From Bacillus paramycoides (GTDB lineage: Bacteria; Bacillota; Bacilli; Bacillales; Bacillaceae_G), in contig NZ_MAOI01000020.1 in assembly GCF_001884235.1 (NCBI RefSeq), positions 62,001 to 126,000 on the forward strand: 64,000 bases of DNA. The letters are read 5' to 3'. A model generated the notes under the pieces. It saw only the letters and a list, made by a program, of their open reading frames with translations. It was not told where the DNA came from and did no database searches. A program made the translations under genes and the position numbers. Shown here one piece after another: positions 41,923 through 52,358 of the stretch (position 1 is the stretch's first letter; each line of letters opens with the position of its first letter).

Positions 41923-41984
41923 ACGCAGGACTTACACCTTTAAAGTAGAATATATAATTTTAGAAAAAATTAAGGAGTGAAAAG

Positions 41985-42548
41985 ATGAACCAATATTTCA
42001 TTGCTATTTATGACGGTGAGTTTCCTATCGAAAAATTACATACCATTTTACAGTCTAATCCCACTTTTACCGAACTAAACGTCCGCACCATTTCAATCTC
42101 ATCACCAAGACCTTTCACCTTATTAGTTGGAGAAGAAAACGATGCACTCACAACTGGACTTACAGACAAATACCACTTATTAACGAAAGAATTACAAGAA
42201 CTAGAAGAACAAGAAAGGTACTATTACGTATACGATTATAAAATTAGAAAGACCGTCGATAATCCTACCGAAAAATGCTTTCCATTAGCCAAAATCAATA
42301 TAAGTGTTACGAAATTCCATAAGATGATTCAAAAAGTAAAGGACTTAAAACGCCCTGTATTTGCAGGTTATAACATCTCTCCTCATGATTCAGATGTACT
42401 TACAATTGATGTACTTCTTTCTTCTCATTCATTGGATCCTAACACTTCCGAAAAAGATGCGGAAGAACACTTATATTTACAACAATTAGCCGAAACACTT
42501 TCTCGTTCTGAATTATGTACTTCTATTAAAGCAAGTTCACTTATTTAA
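41985..42548 (+). CDS. Conserved hypothetical protein, unknown
   Basis: A 187-residue soluble protein, no signal or membrane helix: MNQYFIAIYDGEFPIEKLH at the start, an acidic middle (KELQELEEQERYYYVYDYK) and NISPHDSDVLTIDVLLSSH later. I recognise no family. TAAGGAGTG before the ATG is strong. It sits alone between two nearly identical terminators. Confidence 0.6.
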   Translation: MNQYFIAIYDGEFPIEKLHTILQSNPTFTELNVRTISISSPRPFTLLVGEENDALTTGLTDKYHLLTKELQELEEQERYYYVYDYKIRKTVDNPTEKCFPLAKINISVTKFHKMIQKVKDLKRPVFAGYNISPHDSDVLTIDVLLSSHSLDPNTSEKDAEEHLYLQQLAETLSRSELCTSIKASSLI

Positions 42549-42653
42549 ACACAACAAAAGGGTTATTTTTCATAACCCTCTACGTACCATCTATTATTTA
42601 CGTTTGTAATTGATCATAATAGTGAATTCTTTTACATACAACTTATAACGAAA

Positions 42654-42683
42654 ACACCTTGATAATCATCAAGGTGTCTTTTT
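42654..42683. terminator. Bidirectional terminator of the FtsW-like operon
   Basis: ACACCTTGAT and ATCAAGGTGT, perfect 10-bp arms with a 4-base loop and T-run on plus, A-run on minus. It overlaps the stop codon of the minus-strand gene. A weaker GGGTTAT hairpin at 42559-42579 belongs to the plus gene. Confidence 0.8.
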
Positions 42684-43934
42684 CATTCTAAACGACATAT
42701 CTTTACGTCGATATACACTTAACACGATCCCCATTAAAAGCGCATGAAATACAGTCGGCGTTAATCCGTAGCTAATAAAAGGTAAAGATATAGCAGTAAT
42801 CGGTAATAAACCTAAAATCATGCCCACATTATAAACGAACTGGACGACAAAAAGAGTCATTCCTCCAACGAGAAGCAATTTACCGTACCGATCATTTATT
42901 TTATAAGATATGACTATTAATCTTGCTACAAAAAGAGAAAGAATGAAAACAAGGATCAGTGCAAGGAAATACCCATAATAGTAAGTCAAACTTGCAAATA
43001 CAAAATCAGTATCTGAAGCAGGGATAAACTTTATATCTCCATATGTACCAAACCAACCTGCTGACGACATTACCTCTTTTAAACGTATATACATAAACCC
43101 TGCGCCACCTGCATCACGCTCTGGATTTAAATACCCTAGAAATCTATCCAAGTGGTATCCTGAGGACCAGGATAAGGATACCCTGATAATAAATAAACAA
43201 ATTGGTACAATTGTAATAATCAATGCCTTCTTCTTCCCTAACTTACTCCACCACAGCATAATGAATACCATCGTGATATAGATAAAAATTGACGAAAGAG
43301 TTGATACAATTAAAAATAAATACAAAGAAAATAAATACAAAACCACAAGATGCATAACCTTTAACCTACTATTATTGAAAAAAGAAGCCCAGGCTAGAAA
43401 AAAGAACGGCACTGCCATTAAACAGTCAATTGCAATGGGACCAATTTTCATTAACGGCTCTCCAGTCAACGAAGCGTTTGGAAAACAGTATAAAATTAAA
43501 AGGATAAGTACTCCGATTGTGTAAAACAACCATCCCATTCTCTCTAATTTCCGATAATCAATTAGCATCATCCCAAAAGCTGTTACAACACCAAGAATAG
43601 CAAATATCACCTTATTCATTATTACATCATTCGTATATCCAAAAGCGAGAACTGGCAAAAAGCCTAGCCCCATAGCAGTCACTAACAAAATAATTAGAAA
43701 CCAATCAACCTTTGGCTTATGAAGTTTGTTAAGTTCTTGACCAAGTTTAATTGGACTTCCCATTTGTTCAACAGCTTTGTCTTCAGCAACTTCCTCACTT
43801 AATCCTCTCTCTATCCACGTGTTCTTCGCCTGTTTTAAGTGAAAATCTAGTTCTGTTGCCACGAAGCTCTTCGCTTCTTTTGATTTAATATGAGTGGTAA
43901 CTTCTTTTAAAAAATGCTCCCCTTTTTTGTTCAA
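42669..43934 (-). CDS. FtsW/RodA/SpoVE family protein with N-terminal HAAS-type domain
   Basis: A 421-residue protein. Residues 1-75 (FLKEVTTHIKSKEAKSFV, ...RGLSEEVAEDKAVEQMG) form a helical HAAS/permease-prefix domain. After it come about ten membrane helices of the SEDS family: NPERDAGGAGFMYIRLKE and the end FISYGLTPTVFHALLMGIVLSVYRR resemble the RodA/FtsW core. SEDS proteins polymerise glycan chains of peptidoglycan, together with a class B PBP, which is absent here. It is the last gene of a sigma factor / PadR / SEDS operon, an unusual place for such a protein. Confidence 0.8.
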   Translation of the reverse strand: MNKKGEHFLKEVTTHIKSKEAKSFVATELDFHLKQAKNTWIERGLSEEVAEDKAVEQMGSPIKLGQELNKLHKPKVDWFLIILLVTAMGLGFLPVLAFGYTNDVIMNKVIFAILGVVTAFGMMLIDYRKLERMGWLFYTIGVLILLILYCFPNASLTGEPLMKIGPIAIDCLMAVPFFFLAWASFFNNSRLKVMHLVVLYLFSLYLFLIVSTLSSIFIYITMVFIMLWWSKLGKKKALIITIVPICLFIIRVSLSWSSGYHLDRFLGYLNPERDAGGAGFMYIRLKEVMSSAGWFGTYGDIKFIPASDTDFVFASLTYYYGYFLALILVFILSLFVARLIVISYKINDRYGKLLLVGGMTLFVVQFVYNVGMILGLLPITAISLPFISYGLTPTVFHALLMGIVLSVYRRKDMSFRMKKTP

Positions 43935-43941
43935 CTTTTTC

Positions 43942-44349
43942 TCACTCCTGTACTAAGCCTTTTAATATAAATCGTGCCTTTGTAGAATTTTTTTCTGCCT
44001 TTCGTAGCATCTTTCTTCCCTTATCATTTAATTGATAATATTTAGCTCCTGAATGATCCCAACTCGATTGGATAAAACGATTCTGTTCTAGACGATGTAA
44101 TACGGTATATAAAAACCCTTCATTTCCTTCGAATTTTTGAATTCCTCTCCCCCGCAATAGCCCTGCCAGTTCGTACCCTGTTTTTTCATTACTGAGAAGT
44201 TGTAAAACCGCTAAAGAGATGTCTTCTTCATTTTCTTGTGATTGATTGATTTTTTCACGCACCTGCTTCCGATGCTGATCAGAAAAACTCAAATGTTTAA
44301 AAGTTGTATTCTCCATTGATTTTCGTAGGCCTTTTAATCGCTCTTCCAT
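43942..44349 (-). CDS. PadR family transcriptional regulator
   Basis: A 135-residue protein. The winged helix is at about 45-120: VLQLLSNEKTGYELAGLLRG, then EGFLYTVLHRLEQNRFI and the beta wing GAKYYQLNDKGRKML. HAAS domains are typically encoded next to PadR regulators, which fits the following gene. Spacing of 7 bases to the SEDS gene and 4 to the sigma gene shows one transcript. It probably represses this operon. Confidence 0.85.
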   Translation of the reverse strand: MEERLKGLRKSMENTTFKHLSFSDQHRKQVREKINQSQENEEDISLAVLQLLSNEKTGYELAGLLRGRGIQKFEGNEGFLYTVLHRLEQNRFIQSSWDHSGAKYYQLNDKGRKMLRKAEKNSTKARFILKGLVQE

Positions 44350-44353
44350 TTGA

Positions 44354-44887
44354 TTATTCCTCCAATCCTTTCTTCAATAGTTCCTTAGCTTTTTTCAGTC
44401 TTGTTTTTATCGTGTTTTCCTTCACTTCTATTACAATAGCAATATCTTTAATTGATAATTCTTCATAATAAAATAGGTAAATGACTTCTCGATATTTTAT
44501 CGGTAAATTCATTACTGCAGAAGCCAACCTACGGTCTTCTGCATTTTGAATAACAGTTTGTTCAACACTTTCTTTTTGACTCCCAATATACGTAAATTCA
44601 TCCTCTGTAACGATTACCTTTTTGTTATACCAACTTTTTATATAGTCTTTACAATGATTAATGGCAATTCTCCACAACCATGTTTTTACATTTGATTTCC
44701 CTTTGTATGTATGAAGAGATTTATAGCATTTCACAAATATATCTTGCGTTAAGTCTTCAGCGACCTCTTTATTATTCACATATGAATACACAAGCTGTAG
44801 GATCTCCTGACCATACTTGTTCATTATTTCATCGATAAGGTCATCCTTATCTTCTATTTCAAACGCTTCTACCGTTAATTCATCCAC
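44354..44887 (-). CDS. ECF-type RNA polymerase sigma factor
   Basis: A 177-residue sigma factor. Region 2: YVNNKEVAEDLTQDIFVKCY, followed by VKTWLWRIAINHCKDYIK; region 4: LPIKYREVIYLFYYEELSIKDIAI then KENTIKTRLKKAKELLKK. No anti-sigma gene is recognisable; the PadR and the SEDS protein with its HAAS domain take that place. GGAAGGAGG before the ATG. ECF factors of this size often answer cell-envelope stress. Confidence 0.88.
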   Translation of the reverse strand: MDELTVEAFEIEDKDDLIDEIMNKYGQEILQLVYSYVNNKEVAEDLTQDIFVKCYKSLHTYKGKSNVKTWLWRIAINHCKDYIKSWYNKKVIVTEDEFTYIGSQKESVEQTVIQNAEDRRLASAVMNLPIKYREVIYLFYYEELSIKDIAIVIEVKENTIKTRLKKAKELLKKGLEE

Positions 44888-44956
44888 ATCATTTCCTCCT
44901 TCCCATTTATTAGACGACGCACTCCATGGAAAAGTTTTATAAATTCATAAAAAAAT

Positions 44957-44979
44957 ACGGCTGGCAATGTCCATACCGT
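44957..44979 (-). terminator. Hairpin with U-run in front of the sigma operon
   Basis: On the minus strand ACGG-TA-TGG pairs with CCA-G-CCGT, followed by ATTTTTTTATG. It lies about 70 bases upstream of the sigma start codon and so either ends a short upstream transcript or attenuates the operon. The rest of the gap (44980-45216) holds very short frames behind AGGGGG (MSKSN, then MNVGKINDLLSVKKN) but no normal gene. Confidence 0.5.
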
Positions 44980-45216
44980 TTTTTGAAACCTTAATTTTTC
45001 TTTACCGAGAGTAAATCATTTATTTTACCGACGTTCATTTAATTGGACTTACTCATTGCCCCCTGCACTTTACACACTAATGAGCCATTTATTTTTATAC
45101 GTATGTCTTGTCCCCTATTCTGAAAAATAATACAATTAAAAAGTAACTTAATAACGCTATAACTAGTAGGTGTGGTAATCATCTCTTCCATTTCGAAAAA
45201 AGGGGGAGGTGATATA

Positions 45217-45381
45217 ATGATCGCGATGTTTATAGTCAAATTAGTGTATGGTATCCTAACCGGAGCTGGCGTTGTCATCGGTAGAAGATACGTCGGTCCG
45301 TGGCTAATTTCTGTATACAAAAAAGCGAGAACCACCCTGCTTCGTGGAAAAGGTAAGGGCGGTTCTCGGCTAAAACGTTAA
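45217..45381 (+). CDS. Small basic membrane protein (54 residues)
   Basis: MIAMFIVKLVYGILTGAGVV is a hydrophobic helix, followed by a very basic tail (KKARTTLLRGKGKGGSRLKR). GGGAGGTGATATA before the ATG at 45217 is an excellent site, so the gene is probably real. No family recognised. Inverted repeats GAGAACC/GGTTCTC inside its end could fold in the mRNA. Confidence 0.55.
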   Translation: MIAMFIVKLVYGILTGAGVVIGRRYVGPWLISVYKKARTTLLRGKGKGGSRLKR

Positions 45382-45438
45382 TGTAATTGTCTCATAACCG
45401 CACCTACTACCACCACAATAGCAAGTTAGGTTACACAA

Positions 45439-45470
45439 GGCAGAAGTTTCTCAGGCTTCTGTCTTCTTTA
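45439..45470 (+). terminator. Terminator after the small basic gene
   Basis: GGCAGAAG and CTTCTGTC (one G-T pair) with a 9-base loop, then TTCTTTATTTT. Confidence 0.6.
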
Positions 45471-45540
45471 TTTTATGCAAAATTCATACTAAATACTCTA
45501 TCATCATTGTAACACATTATATTTATTTGTAGTCAAGATA

Positions 45541-45573
45541 AAAAACACCTGAAGGGCTCTCCTTCAGGTGTTT
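45541..45573 (-). terminator. glpD terminator
   Basis: AAACACCTGAAGG and CCTTCAGGTGTTT, perfect arms with a 6-base loop; A-run at 45536-45544 becomes the U-run on the minus strand. Confidence 0.85.
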
Positions 45574-45580
45574 CTCTATT

Positions 45581-47263
45581 TTATGCTAACGCAGCTGCCT
45601 GCTCTTGTTGATCGACAGGAATTACAGCGTCTGTTAATGCTTTTTCTAGTTCTGCTGTGTATTTCATTTGCTCTTCTTTACTCCAGCCTAGTTTCGCAGC
45701 CATGTAGTTGATTACTGCTTCTTTCCACTCGTATACCCAGTGAATGTTGAAGAATACAGCACCTCTGCGGCGTACGAAGAAGTCAACTGGTTTCGCTGTC
45801 ATTTCGTAATCCATCGCGTATACAAGCGGGATTAGAACGTCTAACGGCATGTTGTATTCTTTCGCTTCGTCTTTATGTTTTTTCGCTAAGTCGAATAGTA
45901 CGTCAACGTTAGAGCCATAGAATTTCGCGAACTCTTCAGCTTGAGCTGTCGTTAAACCGTATTTCGTACCTTCGCCTGCTTTTTTCGCGATAAATGCTGG
46001 GAATCCGTGTGAACCACTTACATGACCACCAGAGATTGGCATATGTTTCGTATCGCTCTTCGGATATGCGCTATGTCCTTCTTTTTGTAATAGATTCGTT
46101 ACGTAGTCTACTACCATTTCAGCCATTTTACGGTATCCTGTTAATTTACCACCTGCGATTGTAATTAAACCAGATTCAGAAGTCCAAATTTCATCTTTAC
46201 GAGAAATTTCAGATGCACTCTTACCTTCTTCATAAATTAATGGACGTACACCAGCCCAGCTTGACTCGATGTCTTTTTCCGTAATTTTCACGCTTGGGAA
46301 CATGTAATTAATCGCATTAATGATATATGTGCGATCCTCTGTTGTCATTTGTGGTACAGCTGCATCTTTATCATAGAACGTATCTGTTGTACCTACGTAT
46401 GTTTTTCCTCCGCGAGGAATCGCGAACACCATACGTTTATCTGGTGTATCGAAGTAAATTGCTTGCCCTAACGGGAAACGTTTTTGGTCAATTACTAAGT
46501 GAACACCTTTTGATAACTGAAGTACTTTTCCTTTTTTCGAGTTATCTTTTTCACGAAGTGTATCTACCCAAGGACCAGCTGCGTTTACAATTTTCTTACC
46601 GTAAACTTCGTACACTTCTCCGTCTAGTAAATCGATTACACGAACACCACATACTTTTCCATCTTTATATAAGAAACTGTCTACTTTTGCGTAGTTTACA
46701 GCTTTTGCGCCACGCTCAATCGCTTCTTTCATTACTTCAATTGTAAGACGCGCATCGTCTGTACGATATTCTACGTAGTAACCGCCGCCTTTTAATCCTT
46801 CTTGTTTTACAAGAGGTTCTTTGTTCAGCGTTTCTTCACGGTTAAACATCTTTCTGCGCTCGCTTCGTTTTACACCTGCTAAGAAGTCGTATACACGAAG
46901 ACCAATTGAAGTACTGAATGATCCGAACGTGCCACCTGTATGGAACGGAAGTAACATCCACTCTGGTGTTGTTACATGGGGACCGTTCTCATATACGATC
47001 GCACGCTCTTTCCCCACCTCTGCTACCATTTTCACTTCAAGTTGTTTTAAATAACGTAAACCGCCGTGTACAAGTTTCGTTGAACGACTTGATGTACCTG
47101 CTGCAAAGTCCTGCATTTCAAACACAATCGTTGATAACCCGCGTGTTGCTCCATCTAATGCAATACCAGAACCAGTAATACCTCCACCAATTACGATCAC
47201 ATCTAACTCTTGTTTATTTACTCCGTTTAATACGTCTTTACGTTGTTTACTTGAAAATTTCAT
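45581..47263 (-). CDS. glpD: Aerobic glycerol-3-phosphate dehydrogenase
   Basis: A 560-residue FAD enzyme: LDVIVIGGGITGSGIALDGA binds FAD near the N-terminus, FAAGTSSRSTKLVHGGLRYL is the family signature, and IAGGKLTGYRKMAE the second one. It oxidises glycerol-3-phosphate to dihydroxyacetone phosphate at the membrane and passes electrons to quinone. ATG at 47263 with AAAGGGAGG before. A terminator hairpin in the leader (47290-47345) implies GlpP-dependent antitermination. Confidence 0.95.
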   Translation of the reverse strand: MKFSSKQRKDVLNGVNKQELDVIVIGGGITGSGIALDGATRGLSTIVFEMQDFAAGTSSRSTKLVHGGLRYLKQLEVKMVAEVGKERAIVYENGPHVTTPEWMLLPFHTGGTFGSFSTSIGLRVYDFLAGVKRSERRKMFNREETLNKEPLVKQEGLKGGGYYVEYRTDDARLTIEVMKEAIERGAKAVNYAKVDSFLYKDGKVCGVRVIDLLDGEVYEVYGKKIVNAAGPWVDTLREKDNSKKGKVLQLSKGVHLVIDQKRFPLGQAIYFDTPDKRMVFAIPRGGKTYVGTTDTFYDKDAAVPQMTTEDRTYIINAINYMFPSVKITEKDIESSWAGVRPLIYEEGKSASEISRKDEIWTSESGLITIAGGKLTGYRKMAEMVVDYVTNLLQKEGHSAYPKSDTKHMPISGGHVSGSHGFPAFIAKKAGEGTKYGLTTAQAEEFAKFYGSNVDVLFDLAKKHKDEAKEYNMPLDVLIPLVYAMDYEMTAKPVDFFVRRRGAVFFNIHWVYEWKEAVINYMAAKLGWSKEEQMKYTAELEKALTDAVIPVDQQEQAAALA

Positions 47264-47289
47264 GGTAATTCCTCCCTTTGATAACGAAA

Positions 47290-47345
47290 AAAGAGACCAC
47301 AAACTCCGCTATAGATTTCGCCTCTATAGCGCGTTGTGGTCTCTC
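47290..47345 (-). promoter_or_regulatory. GlpP-controlled leader terminator of glpD
   Basis: AGAGACCACAA pairs with TTGTGGTCTCT around an inner CTATAG hairpin, with a U-run behind it on the minus strand, just upstream of the glpD ribosome binding site. In B. subtilis GlpP bound to glycerol-3-phosphate lets RNA polymerase pass such a hairpin. Confidence 0.75.
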
Positions 47346-47396
47346 CAAATCTCCTACCGAATTATTAACTTGTCACCATTATAACACTGTTTATGA

Positions 47397-49722
<2,326 letters not shown>

Positions 49723-49804
49723 AAAATCCCTCCACAATCAATTTAAACGCTTTTAAATGTGATAGAGGTAAAATGAATGGCCATTCGTTTTTTTCAAAAG
49801 AAAA

Positions 49805-49862
49805 AGATCCACAGCTTACATGCTTCTATATACAATATATAGAAACAATAAAATGTGGATCT
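49805..49862 (-). promoter_or_regulatory. GlpP-controlled leader terminator of glpFK
   Basis: AGATCCACA and TGTGGATCT form the base of a long hairpin with an inner TTCTATATA/TATATAGAA stem; on the minus strand TTTTTCTTTT follows. Same position and design as the glpD leader hairpin. Confidence 0.75.
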
Positions 49863-49898
49863 CTTCTTTTCTCCGTCACGTTTATTAACTTGTCTATA

Positions 49899-49927
49899 AT
49901 GTTAACCGTTAATGAAAGCGGTGTCAA
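49899..49927 (-). promoter_or_regulatory. glpF promoter with overlapping cre-like site
   Basis: On the minus strand TTGACA (49927-49922) and TAACAT (49904-49899) are 17 bases apart. TGAAAGCGGTGTCA at 49913-49926 fits the catabolite responsive element with two mismatches and covers the spacer and -35 box, so CcpA repression in the presence of glucose is likely. Confidence 0.55.
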
Positions 49928-49948
49928 CATAATTATTTCACATTTCCG

Positions 49949-50509
49949 TCACTTTTTTTGGTAATATTTCCATAGCTCGCGTTTTGACGTCGTAATTGCT
50001 GTCGCACCAGCATTTAAAGCTTTCTCCACATCATCAACTGTACGAATGAAACCACCCGCTAAAATCGGGACACCAGTACGCTCTTTCATTTCAGCGATGA
50101 CATCCGTTAACGCTCCAGGGAGCACCTCAATATAATCAGGCTTCGTCTTTTCTAAAAGATTGCAACTTTTCTCCATCGCACTAGAATCAATTAAAAAGAT
50201 ACGCTGAATTGCCACAACACCCTTTTGCTTCGCCTTCATAATAACGCTCGCCTTTGTCGAAAGTAATCCGTACGGTCTAAACTCCTGGCATAAATACTCC
50301 GTCGCATGCCCATCACTCTGCAGGCCATGAATTAAATCCACATGTAAAAACACCTTTTTACAATATTGCTTCGCAAGTGACACAACACTCTTTAATTGAC
50401 CGACATGAATATCTAAAATAACGATATACTCATACGAACTATGTAATAACTTTTCCAAATCTTTAATTTGCCTCACTGCCGGCAAAATCTTCTGTTCATG
50501 AAATTCCAT
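49949..50509 (-). CDS. glpP: Glycerol uptake operon antiterminator
   Basis: A 186-residue protein with a TIM-barrel-like layout (KSVVSLAKQYCKKVFLHVDL, IEVLPGALTDVIAEM, VPILAGGFIRTVDDVEKALN). GlpP binds glycerol-3-phosphate and leader RNA and prevents termination before glpD and glpFK; both leader hairpins are present downstream. It has its own start region and precedes glpF by 226 bases. Confidence 0.93.
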   Translation of the reverse strand: MEFHEQKILPAVRQIKDLEKLLHSSYEYIVILDIHVGQLKSVVSLAKQYCKKVFLHVDLIHGLQSDGHATEYLCQEFRPYGLLSTKASVIMKAKQKGVVAIQRIFLIDSSAMEKSCNLLEKTKPDYIEVLPGALTDVIAEMKERTGVPILAGGFIRTVDDVEKALNAGATAITTSKRELWKYYQKK

Positions 50510-50667
50510 TCTAACTGTCCCCTTCTTTATGGCATCCTATCCTTTATAGTACACAATTTGCGTGAAAAGAACAGCTAGTGTAGGGAATTTCTTTCAATTT
50601 ACTCATACAAACAAAAACGCCATCCCTTCCTATATCTCTATAGAAAGAATAGCGCACATCTCCATTT

Positions 50668-51867
50668 TTATCCATCCGATTTCGGATTATATGAAAACCC
50701 CGGATACTTCACAACAGGCCATTTCTCCTTACGCAAGGAATCCATCAGCTCTGATCCAACATGTAAATTACTTTTAACTATTTCTGCAGGAGTCAATGCC
50801 ATCCATTGGTTTAACGATACATCTTCAAAGCGGTTACTTTTGAACATCTCTAAAAACCATAATGTTTCGGTACCAGTGTTTTGAATATAATGTCCAGTAG
50901 CAAAAGGTACATATCCGACATCACCAGCTCTATAATCAAATGTACGAGCTACACCATTCCCAAGAAACACCGTCATTCTTCCCTGTCCAGTAAGATAATA
51001 TTGCCACTCATCATTGTTAGGATGCCAATGAAGTTCCCTCATTCCACCAGGCTCAATTTCAACGAGCGCCGCTGCGATTGTTTTTGAAATTGGAAAATTA
51101 GTAGAATCTACAATTCGCACGCTACCACCAGGGGTCTTAATAGGTGTTTGTTTTAACAGTTCGTGCTTGAAGGTTAAAGGAACTGTTCCGTCTGGTGACT
51201 GGACTTCCTGACTTTCAAGCGAACCCGGTACCTCTCCTTGATAAATATAAACCTGCTCTGAGGGAATAGAGTTAAAAGCACTCTCTGGTACTCCGAAGTT
51301 AGCCGATAGAACCTCTTTTGGCGTATGCGCAAACCAGTCGGAAATAGCTAAAGTAGAAAGATCAGAAAAGTGCCCATCATCGAAGACGAGCAGGAATTCG
51401 CAATGTTCCAGCCCTTGAATGGAATGCGGGATACCAGGTGGGAAATACCAAAGGTCTCCTGGACCAACGTCAGCAATGAAGTTTCGTCCATCTTGGTCAA
51501 CGGCAGTTATTCGTGCCCGTCCTAAAAGCATATACGCCCATTCTGCCTCTTTATGCCAATGAAGCTCACGTACTCCTCCGGCCGTTAGACTCATATTTAC
51601 ACCAGCAATTGTAGTCGAAACCGGAAGTTCTCTAACAGTAATCTCCCGAGACCACCCACCTTGTTTTAAAATCATAGAAGTGTCTGAGAATGAAAATTTC
51701 AAGTTAGGAACCAAGCCAGCATCTGTAATAGGTGGAACGAGCATATTCGGATTTTGAATATCCCGCATAATATTACGTGGCCCAGAATCTATCGCACCAG
51801 CTCCATCGCTGCGAATTGGTTGTGGTATATTCCCTCCCGTTTCATTAACAGTACGTTTTTTCATCAT
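50668..51867 (-). CDS. Bicupin oxalate decarboxylase family protein
   Basis: A 399-residue protein with two cupin domains. Each has a manganese site: [12 protein letters not shown] (about 105-116) and [13 protein letters not shown] (about 283-295), plus [14 protein letters not shown] and [14 protein letters not shown]. The enzyme class splits oxalate into CO2 and formate. The N-terminal lid, SENST in B. subtilis OxdC as I recall, reads SDLST here, so the acid that donates a proton is Asp rather than Glu and activity should not be taken for granted. GAGGAG precedes ATG ATG at 51867. It stands alone. No signal peptide. Confidence 0.85.
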   Translation of the reverse strand: MMKKRTVNETGGNIPQPIRSDGAGAIDSGPRNIMRDIQNPNMLVPPITDAGLVPNLKFSFSDTSMILKQGGWSREITVRELPVSTTIAGVNMSLTAGGVRELHWHKEAEWAYMLLGRARITAVDQDGRNFIADVGPGDLWYFPPGIPHSIQGLEHCEFLLVFDDGHFSDLSTLAISDWFAHTPKEVLSANFGVPESAFNSIPSEQVYIYQGEVPGSLESQEVQSPDGTVPLTFKHELLKQTPIKTPGGSVRIVDSTNFPISKTIAAALVEIEPGGMRELHWHPNNDEWQYYLTGQGRMTVFLGNGVARTFDYRAGDVGYVPFATGHYIQNTGTETLWFLEMFKSNRFEDVSLNQWMALTPAEIVKSNLHVGSELMDSLRKEKWPVVKYPGFSYNPKSDG

Positions 51868-52040
51868 TACGCTCCTCTTTCATCGGATTATTAAGTAAAA
51901 AACCTTTATCATAGCGTATGAATTGGGCTTTAAATGGTTCCTGTGCCTATTGGTACAATGATTTCTGCCTTAACAATCCGCAAACCCTTGATGCTTTCGC
52001 AGTTTAAAAAACGTGCAGCCAACACACTAGCATATAAAAA

Positions 52041-52066
52041 AAGAAGAGAAATATTTTTCTCTTCTT
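52041..52066 (-). terminator. Terminator behind yhaL
   Basis: AAGAAGAGAAA and TTTCTCTTCTT, perfect 11-bp arms, U-run on the minus strand. The remaining 170 bases up to the oxdC-like gene hold no gene that I can support. Confidence 0.75.
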
Positions 52067-52079
52067 CAAACATTTTCTA

Positions 52080-52280
52080 TTAAAGCAGTACCGAATCTTT
52101 ATCACTATCCTGATTGCGTTTCTCGCGCTCTTCTTCTAAGCGCTTCATATAAACTTCGCCTTCTTTTTCGATAAACTCATTATCCATCTCTTGCTCTTTT
52201 TTCGAAGTATATAAAACCATGTAGCCACTCAACACAATCCCAATGATTACAAGATAAATCCACCATGGTAAAGTTTCCAC
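52080..52280 (-). CDS. yhaL: Sporulation protein YhaL
   Basis: A 66-residue protein: one membrane helix (LPWWIYLVIIGIVLSGYMVLY, residues 4-24) and a charged coiled tail (KKEQEMDNEFIEKEG, RLEEEREKRNQD). This is the YhaL family, in B. subtilis a sporulation gene of the prsA-yhaM region. GTG start at 52280 with AAGGAATG before. Here it is separated from yhaM by about 5 kb of other genes. Confidence 0.8.
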   Translation of the reverse strand: METLPWWIYLVIIGIVLSGYMVLYTSKKEQEMDNEFIEKEGEVYMKRLEEEREKRNQDSDKDSVLL

Positions 52281-52358
52281 TCTATTTCATTCCTTTCCTT
52301 AGACAAGCCTTATTAGTTTCACTGTATGAGGAAAGAAGCAGATTTATGCTTAAATTTT

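Noticed and set aside
46327-46746. 139-codon plus-strand frame inside glpD
   Set aside because: Antisense shadow without a ribosome binding site.
51930-52020. Short frames on both strands between the oxdC-like gene and yhaL
   Set aside because: A 29-codon plus frame and a 24-codon minus tail look slightly protein-like, but neither has a ribosome binding site or recognisable family.
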